In this document: positions 59,126-64,000 of the stretch, one piece after another | Numbering within the stretch: the first letter of the stretch is position 1 | Layout: every line of letters starts with the position of its first letter | Assembly: GCF_900167065.1 (NCBI RefSeq) | Contig: NZ_FUYA01000002.1 | Location: 290,817-354,816 of the forward strand | Length of the DNA stretch: 64,000 bases | Origin: Desulfobaculum bizertense DSM 18034 | GTDB lineage: Bacteria > Desulfobacterota > Desulfovibrionia > Desulfovibrionales > Desulfovibrionaceae | Direction: 5' to 3' | The notes under the pieces: generated by a model | The model's database searches: none | Told to the model about the DNA's origin: nothing | The model's input: only the letters and a program-made list of their open reading frames with translations | Made by a program: the position numbers and the translations under genes

Positions 59126-61033
59126 TTAGATACCGAGCCGCTGTCGCTTTTCGAGAATGGCTTGGTAGAGTTTGTTTGCCGCTTCGACCGGGGCTTCCTC
59201 GGGAATGAAGTAGCCCCCAAAGAGTTCCTTGGCGTCTTCGGTGAGAACCTTAACAACGCCGGGTGCTCCTGTGATCTGCGGCATAACGCCTACATGTGTA
59301 GGGAATCCAAGCGCAACGGCCCAGCTGCCAATTGCGACGGCCTTCTCGGACATCAGCTCTGGAGCTGATGCAACAATTGGCAGATCGCTCAGGTCGACGT
59401 CGAGGGCTTCGGCAAGGGCTGAGGCGACCAGAGCGGCCCGGGAGTTATCCACACAGGACCCCATATGCAGAACCGGAGGCAAGGGGCCTTCCAGTCCTGC
59501 GGCCTCGCCAACCAAAGTGAGAATCTTGAGCAGGGATTCGCCGCAAAATTCCTTTGAAGCCTCTTGTGTCATCATGCCGTTTTTGGCAAAAGCGCCCGCA
59601 CCACATCCGGTGGCAAGCACCAGAACATTTTGAGCCAGCAACTCTTTCACGACGGTCATGTAGGCGTTGTCCTGCTTGACCCTGACGTTGTTGCACCCTG
59701 CAAAAAGTGCCACGCCTTTAATGTCACCGCTTACGATGGCATCGATGAGTGGTTTCAGAGGTTCTTCCGGGTTCACGGCGGCCAATGCGGAGACGATTGC
59801 TTCCTTACTGAACCCAACAATGGCTGTTTCTTTCACTTGGGGAATATTGACCCGTTCGGGATCGCGGCGTTTGTATGCTTCTATGGACAGACGGACGATT
59901 TCAGTGGCTTTCTCAAGGGCCTCTTCTTCACTGAATTCAATGTGGCGAGTTCCCGTAATTTTGTTGTCGGGCATGGTTGTGATTATTTCCGTATGGAAAC
60001 ATGCGCCAACAGAGGCAATAGACGGCATGATGCACTGAACATCCACGACCATGGAATCAATAGCACCAGTCATAATGGCGATGTCCTGAGACAGGTAGTT
60101 GGTGGCCAGAGGAATGCCGCGTCGAAGCATAACTTCGTTGCCCGTACAGCAGACACCCACCACATTGATGCCTTCTGTTGCTCCTGCTGCAATGGCTTCT
60201 TCATTGAGCTTTATGGCCATGTCGCAAACGACTTCACTCAGCAGGGGGTTATGCCCGTGCAATGCGATGTTCACCGCATTTTCTTTAAGCACGCCAAGGT
60301 TGGCCTTTGTGATGACGGGCTGAGGCGTGCCGAACATAATGTCGGACAGCTCCGTAGCAAGGACCATACCTGTGTAGTCGGCCAGAGCACCACGGATGCC
60401 GCCAAGCAGCAGGTTAACGTGGTCGCTGTCACATCCGACATGCGATCGCGCCATGATGTTGCTAATCGTGGCGTCGATGTTGTGCGGCATGACGCCAAGC
60501 TCTTTGAGCTTCTGAACTCTTTTGGCTGGCAGGGTTTTGGTAAACCAGGAGCAGCCTTTCGAGTTGTCTTGATTCATGTAGTCGTTGAGAGATGTCTGGG
60601 CAACGTCGTGGGCGATTTCTTGAGTCGAGCGCCCCTCGGTCTCTACACCAAGCGTGCTGGCAACGGCCATCAGTTTTGTTTCATCTTTGATGGAGTATGC
60701 TTCAAGACCATGCTTGCTGAGATGCTCCATAGCCAGGGCGATGTGTCTGCCATGCTCGGAGTGACTGGCTGCACCTGCGGCCTGCATGCGAATAAGATTG
60801 CGAGCCACGATGACCTCGGCCGTGGCGCCACAAATGCCGCGGTCTGCTCCTTTTCCAAAAGGATCAATGCGGCAGGGACCTTTCCAGCAGATTCGGCAAC
60901 AGACGCCGAGTTCACCAAAACCACACTGGGGCTGCATCTTTTCGTAGCGGTCCCAAGGGGTTTCAATACATTCTTTCTTGGCCAACGGGACAAGTATGTC
61001 CATTGATTTGTCGATAGAAAAATTTTGGGTCAT
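59126..61033 (-). CDS. cooS: Ni-dependent carbon monoxide dehydrogenase catalytic subunit
   Basis: 635-aa CooS. It oxidises CO to CO2 at the nickel-iron C-cluster. N-terminal cluster cysteines C37, C45 (D-cluster) and C46, C49, C54, C68 (B-cluster) have the Rhodospirillum CooS spacing. C-cluster ligands are visible in order: HGHNPLLSEV (His), GVCCTGNE, VGACFHTE, FAGCNNVR, TGCGAGAF and HMGSCVDNSR. The frame is open to 61084, but ATG 61033 (MTQNFS) has AAAGGA upstream and is 4 bases after the cooF stop. In operon with CooF (electron acceptor), CooC (maturation) and the CooH hydrogenase, it should couple CO oxidation to H2 formation. Confidence 0.97.
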   Translation of the reverse strand: MTQNFSIDKSMDILVPLAKKECIETPWDRYEKMQPQCGFGELGVCCRICWKGPCRIDPFGKGADRGICGATAEVIVARNLIRMQAAGAASHSEHGRHIALAMEHLSKHGLEAYSIKDETKLMAVASTLGVETEGRSTQEIAHDVAQTSLNDYMNQDNSKGCSWFTKTLPAKRVQKLKELGVMPHNIDATISNIMARSHVGCDSDHVNLLLGGIRGALADYTGMVLATELSDIMFGTPQPVITKANLGVLKENAVNIALHGHNPLLSEVVCDMAIKLNEEAIAAGATEGINVVGVCCTGNEVMLRRGIPLATNYLSQDIAIMTGAIDSMVVDVQCIMPSIASVGACFHTEIITTMPDNKITGTRHIEFSEEEALEKATEIVRLSIEAYKRRDPERVNIPQVKETAIVGFSKEAIVSALAAVNPEEPLKPLIDAIVSGDIKGVALFAGCNNVRVKQDNAYMTVVKELLAQNVLVLATGCGAGAFAKNGMMTQEASKEFCGESLLKILTLVGEAAGLEGPLPPVLHMGSCVDNSRAALVASALAEALDVDLSDLPIVASAPELMSEKAVAIGSWAVALGFPTHVGVMPQITGAPGVVKVLTEDAKELFGGYFIPEEAPVEAANKLYQAILEKRQRLGI

Positions 61034-61037
61034 GGTG

Positions 61038-61595
61038 TCATCCTTTATGCATCGAAGAGACGCTAGCTTCGCGGGCTCTCGCAATCATGAGCTGTTTGCG
61101 GTGATCGGTGAGGGAGACGAGGCGAAGAGCTTGAGTGGGACACGCTTCCACACAAGCACAGTGAAACATGCCGTCGTCATCAATTCTGTGAACACAGAGG
61201 TTGCATTTTTTTATTACGCCCAGGTTGGTTCTGCCTTTCTGAGTGGTCCCTTCGTGAAGGACCTCGATGGCTCCAAAGGGGCAGGCCATAACGCAGACCT
61301 TGCAGCCAACACAGCGATTTTCACTGATCTGGACGATGCCATTCTCTTGATAAATGGCTCCGGTTGGGCAGGCATAGGCACAGGGCGCGTCTTCGCACTG
61401 CCGGCACAGCATGGGAACGTTGAGTTCATCGACTCTCACTATGTGGATTCTGGATATGAGCCGATAGCTGTTTGCCTTTGCCTCTGGCAGTGTGCAACCG
61501 CTATGTGCCTGTGCACAGGCCAGCTCACACTGCTTGCAGCCAACACATTTGGATGCGTCGGCGTATATAATGGAGTTCTCTTTTGGTTCAGGCAC
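61038..61595 (-). CDS. cooF: CooF electron-transfer iron-sulfur protein
   Basis: 185-aa protein with four [4Fe-4S]-type cysteine groups: CVGCKQCELAC, CRQCEDAPCAYAC, CVGCKVCVMAC and a late CNLCVHR...CVEACP. This is the CooF pattern; it carries electrons from CooS to the hydrogenase. Start: GTG 61595 with GGAGGGG upstream; the frame opens earlier at TTG 61610, which would swallow the ribosome site. Overlaps nothing; hypA precedes it by 22 bases and cooS follows by 4. Confidence 0.95.
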   Translation of the reverse strand: MPEPKENSIIYADASKCVGCKQCELACAQAHSGCTLPEAKANSYRLISRIHIVRVDELNVPMLCRQCEDAPCAYACPTGAIYQENGIVQISENRCVGCKVCVMACPFGAIEVLHEGTTQKGRTNLGVIKKCNLCVHRIDDDGMFHCACVEACPTQALRLVSLTDHRKQLMIARAREASVSSMHKG

Positions 61596-61617
61596 GTTTC
61601 TCCCCTCCAATGGTTGT

Positions 61618-61959
61618 TCAATCGGCCTCGAAATTTTTCACGAAAAGTTCGCGTCCTTGCACAAGATTGAGGTCGTTGGCATTGCAATGGGAACACGTGT
61701 TCAACCAGGTGTGAGCACGAATGGAACCGCCGCAGCGAGCGCAGTTGAACACTGCTTCAACGGGTTCGATGATGAGTTTGGCCCCCGCCAGCGAACTGGT
61801 CTCGGTGGCAACTTCGAAGCATCCCCGCAAGGTCTGCTCCTCAACACAGGATAACTCGCCGACGCATATGGTCACCGAGTGAACGTGCGAAATGCCGTGT
61901 TTTTTCGCTTCTTCCTCCACAATGGAGATGATGCTTAGAATGATTGAAATCTCATGCAT
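61618..61959 (-). CDS. hypA: Hydrogenase nickel-insertion protein HypA
   Basis: 113-aa HypA. Nickel-binding MHE start (H2) and the zinc site C73, C76, C89, C92 (CARC...CSHC) are complete. It helps load nickel into NiFe hydrogenase, here presumably CooH. It is placed between cooH and cooF, as in Desulfovibrio coo loci. The 229-base gap upstream carries hairpins and possibly a promoter. Confidence 0.95.
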   Translation of the reverse strand: MHEISIILSIISIVEEEAKKHGISHVHSVTICVGELSCVEEQTLRGCFEVATETSSLAGAKLIIEPVEAVFNCARCGGSIRAHTWLNTCSHCNANDLNLVQGRELFVKNFEAD

Positions 61960-62053
61960 GGCTGATATTTCCCGACTGGTGTTTGTATACAGCGGCTACA
62001 ATTCATACGAGTCGAGTAAACTCTTATCGAGGAGTGAAATCTGTCCAGTTTTT

Positions 62054-62121
62054 GACAAAACAGAATTTTTTTGTCGAGAAGATAGAGCCTCACAAAATGA
62101 GGAGTCAGGCTCTATCTTCTC
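62054..62121 (-). promoter_or_regulatory. Two hairpins between cooH and hypA
   Basis: Perfect 15-bp inverted repeat GAGAAGATAGAGCCT (62076-62090) with its complement at 62107-62121, immediately followed on the minus strand by a second stem, GACAAAA/TTTTGTC (62075-62069 with 62060-62054). No long T run follows, so full termination is doubtful. The rest of 61960-62188 has no gene. It may tune the ratio of hydrogenase to CooFS messages or protect a processed end. Confidence 0.6.
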
Positions 62122-62188
62122 TATAGGATGAGGGGCTTATGGCTCTGGTTTGGCTGTGCTTAGAGCACAGTCCCTGCTGTTTTTCCCG

Positions 62189-63271
62189 CTATCTTTCAGT
62201 GCAGGATATGCAAGGATCAATGCTGTTTACGATCAGTGGAATGTCCGAAACCTTACAATCTTTCATCATGACGTGGAGCGCTTCCCAGTTCATATAGGTA
62301 GGAACGCGCCACTTGAGCCGCTGAGGCCGGTCTGTTCCATCGGACTTCAGGTAGTAAATTAATTCACCGCGCGGGGCCTCGGAACGGGCAACAGACTGTC
62401 CTTCGGGAATTTCTGGCAGGTAGTCTGGTACGAGTGGTCCGGGAGTCATCTGGTCGAGGCACTGCTCAATGAGTGAAAGTGCATCCATGACTTCTCGCAG
62501 GCGAACCAAGGCTCGGCTTTGGACGTCTGCTTCTGTCCTTGTCTGAAGAGTAAAGGACAGATGTTCGTAGGCCGCGTAGGGAGCATTGACGCGGATATCG
62601 CAAGTAACGCCGGAAGCTCGGGCAACAGGTCCGACAACCCCCATGTGAAGGGCATCTTCTTTAGGGAGTATTCCCACTCCCTGCGTTCTCGCGATGATGA
62701 GTGGATCTGTTTCGTAGACCTTGTGGATTTTTTCTATGGGACGCTTCATGGCCTCTAACTGCGTGCGCAGAAAGGTCTCGATGTCATCATCAATGTCGTA
62801 TTTGACGCCGCCAATGCAATTCGCCGCAAGATCCATGCGGTTGCCATACACTCCCTCTTTGACGTCCTGAGCCAGTTCTCGTGTTTCCATGACGTGCATA
62901 AAGAGTGACTCGAACCCGATGATGTGGGCCATGATGCCGACATTAAAGAGATTTGAGGCGATTCGCTTGATTTCGTCAGCCATGACCCGAAGGTAGCGGG
63001 CGCGTTCTGGAACCTTGATTCCTGCGAGGTTTTCGATAGCCATGCAGTAGGTGCAGGGATGGCTATTGGAACAGAGGGAACAAAGTCGCTCCGTTAGCGT
63101 GATATTCTGGAAATAGTTTCGCTGCATGGCGAGAGATTCCATACCTCGGTGCACGTGCCCTGCATTGACTTCAAGACCCTTTACTGTTTCGCCTTCCACT
63201 TCCACACGAAAGTACATTGGCTCTTCAAGTGCGACGTGTAGCGGGCCGACGGGAATAGAATAGGTTGACAT
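62189..63271 (-). CDS. cooH: CooH NiFe-hydrogenase large subunit
   Basis: 360-aa NiFe hydrogenase catalytic subunit of the energy-converting (group 4, Ech/Coo) type. Nickel ligands are C64 and C67 (RLCSLCSNSHP) and C354 and C357 near the end (DPCISCTER). The protein stops three residues after the last ligand, so there is no C-terminal peptide to be cleaved, a known trait of CooH. ATG 63271 overlaps the cooU stop. It makes H2 with electrons from CooS/CooF in a membrane complex whose CooM/K/L/X parts lie beyond the right edge. Confidence 0.95.
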   Translation of the reverse strand: MSTYSIPVGPLHVALEEPMYFRVEVEGETVKGLEVNAGHVHRGMESLAMQRNYFQNITLTERLCSLCSNSHPCTYCMAIENLAGIKVPERARYLRVMADEIKRIASNLFNVGIMAHIIGFESLFMHVMETRELAQDVKEGVYGNRMDLAANCIGGVKYDIDDDIETFLRTQLEAMKRPIEKIHKVYETDPLIIARTQGVGILPKEDALHMGVVGPVARASGVTCDIRVNAPYAAYEHLSFTLQTRTEADVQSRALVRLREVMDALSLIEQCLDQMTPGPLVPDYLPEIPEGQSVARSEAPRGELIYYLKSDGTDRPQRLKWRVPTYMNWEALHVMMKDCKVSDIPLIVNSIDPCISCTER

Positions 63272-63807
63272 TACTTTGTCTCCTTGGCCCAGTCAGGCAT
63301 GCTGGTTTCAGCAAAAATAGTTTCCCACAACTGCTTTGTCGACGAACCGTTCATCATGGACGAGAGCGGAATGAGTCTGTTGAAGATGCCAGTATCAATG
63401 CTGGGATCCAAGAACAGTCTCTTGGGCTTTTCCCGTCCTGATAGCTCAATATCAAAAAGTTCTGCGAACTCTCTCTCGTGCCAGTCTGCGTTGGAAAAGT
63501 GATCAATGAGGGACGGAATGACGCGACGTTCGGGCGTTAATCGAATGGATAGGGTCAACACTTTTCCGTCGAGGTCAAAGTTGTAGACCAGTTCCATGTC
63601 GCTTTCTTTGGCAAATTTCTCTGTGTTGAAAGCGGTGATGGCACACAGCCGTGCCCCAGCCTTGGCTAATCCCTTTGCGGCCTCTAAGAGCATCTCCGCA
63701 GAGGGCAGACTCGCCCAGACGAAGAGATTGCCATAGCCGTCAGTGCTTGTTGTGAGTTCCAGGCTGGGGAGGATGCTATCAAAAATATATGCGTCATTAT
63801 TCTTCAT
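63271..63807 (-). CDS. cooU: CooU (NuoC-like hydrogenase subunit)
   Basis: 178-aa protein similar to the 30-kDa NuoC/NADH dehydrogenase subunit. The signature ADWHEREFAELFDIEL is followed by PKRLFLDP. Such subunits belong to group 4 hydrogenase complexes. It starts with ATG 63807, overlapping the cooX stop (ATGA), and ends overlapping cooH. The gene order X-U-H equals that of Desulfovibrio coo clusters. Confidence 0.92.
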   Translation of the reverse strand: MKNNDAYIFDSILPSLELTTSTDGYGNLFVWASLPSAEMLLEAAKGLAKAGARLCAITAFNTEKFAKESDMELVYNFDLDGKVLTLSIRLTPERRVIPSLIDHFSNADWHEREFAELFDIELSGREKPKRLFLDPSIDTGIFNRLIPLSSMMNGSSTKQLWETIFAETSMPDWAKETK

Positions 63808-64000
63808 GTTGAGCTCCTGTCCGTCGTAGTGAATGCAGTGCCTTTAACGTGTTGTAAGGCAGTGATTCGACGACGGCATTCTGGGCAGGTGCGGAGAATT
63901 TGAGCTGCCTTGACCGCACCGACCAGTCCTTTGGACAGACGGTTCTGGAGGTGTGGGTGCATGTGCTTTCCACATTCCTCACATAAGGGATATTCGACGA
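63804..64000 (-). CDS. cooX: CooX-like subunit (C-terminal part)
   Basis: Partial gene cut by the right edge; 64 C-terminal residues in frame (codons from 63998). It has two CxxC pairs, CEECGKHMH and CPECRRRI, and ends DRSST with its stop overlapping the cooU start. The position fits CooX, the ferredoxin-like subunit of the Coo hydrogenase; the visible part looks like its C-terminal zinc-ribbon or cluster-binding tail. The N-terminal part is needed to confirm. Confidence 0.65.
   Translation of the reverse strand, partial: VEYPLCEECGKHMHPHLQNRLSKGLVGAVKAAQILRTCPECRRRITALQHVKGTAFTTTDRSST

Noticed and set aside
59564-61006. 480-codon plus-strand frame
   Set aside because: Antisense to cooS, whose cluster ligands are complete; composition is that of a mirrored frame.

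Overview
The window looks like chromosomal DNA of a Desulfovibrionaceae-type sulfate reducer (Desulfobacterota), at roughly 50% GC. The pointers are the cooX-U-H-hypA-F arrangement known from Desulfovibrio, the D-cysteine desulfhydrase/RidA pair, a TonB2-type energiser with DUF3450 and TPR partners, and MMPL/LolA-like/outer-membrane-barrel genes. The organism is inferred from gene content only. No rRNA, tRNA, insertion sequence or prophage gene was seen.

Layout. (1) 1-1821, minus: the start of an NhaC-type antiporter, D-cysteine desulfhydrase and RidA. (2) 2217-7553, minus: a TonB-dependent receptor followed by an ABC ATPase, a membrane permease and a DUF4857-like membrane protein. (3) 7696-10614, minus: a large M16 protease. 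It is divergent from (4) 10803-21476, plus: one tightly coupled operon, yejABEF - DUF3450 - ttpC - exbB - exbD - tonB - TPR. A perfect 19-bp Fur-like palindrome lies between (3) and (4), and a related box precedes the receptor. (5) 21674-24138: a secreted hypothetical protein, a purine nucleoside permease-like protein, and a tiny decayed CRISPR array without cas genes. (6) 24364-58095, all minus: a 34-kb metallophore locus. (7) 58300-64000, minus: a CO dehydrogenase/energy-converting hydrogenase cluster (cooC, cooS, cooF, hypA, cooH, cooU, cooX partial).

The metallophore locus is the centrepiece. Two megasynthases form an assembly line read as ACP-KS-AT-ACP-Cy-A-PCP-Cy-A-PCP, then KS-AT-KR-ACP-Cy-A-PCP-reductase. 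All three A domains look cysteine-specific. The inferred backbone is starter-C2-Cys-Cys-C2(OH)-Cys with reductive release. This is the Cys-Cys-malonyl-Cys order of yersiniabactin, but primed through a PKS module instead of salicylate and with no thioesterase or methyltransferase domain. Encoded alongside are a 4'-phosphopantetheinyl transferase, a FyuA-like receptor, a type II thioesterase, a DUF4198-like protein, an MMPL/RND exporter, a LolA-like periplasmic protein, an outer-membrane barrel, two YbtPQ/IrtAB-like ABC proteins, two AraC regulators and a PP-loop ATPase. Together these could make, export, re-import and regulate a thiazoline metallophore.

Regions 2-4 look like a second iron-linked uptake route: receptor, TonB energiser, M16 protease and oligopeptide importer. 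This resembles the FusA/FusC and PqqL/YncD protein-piracy systems. All functions are read from motifs and gene order; none was checked by database search.
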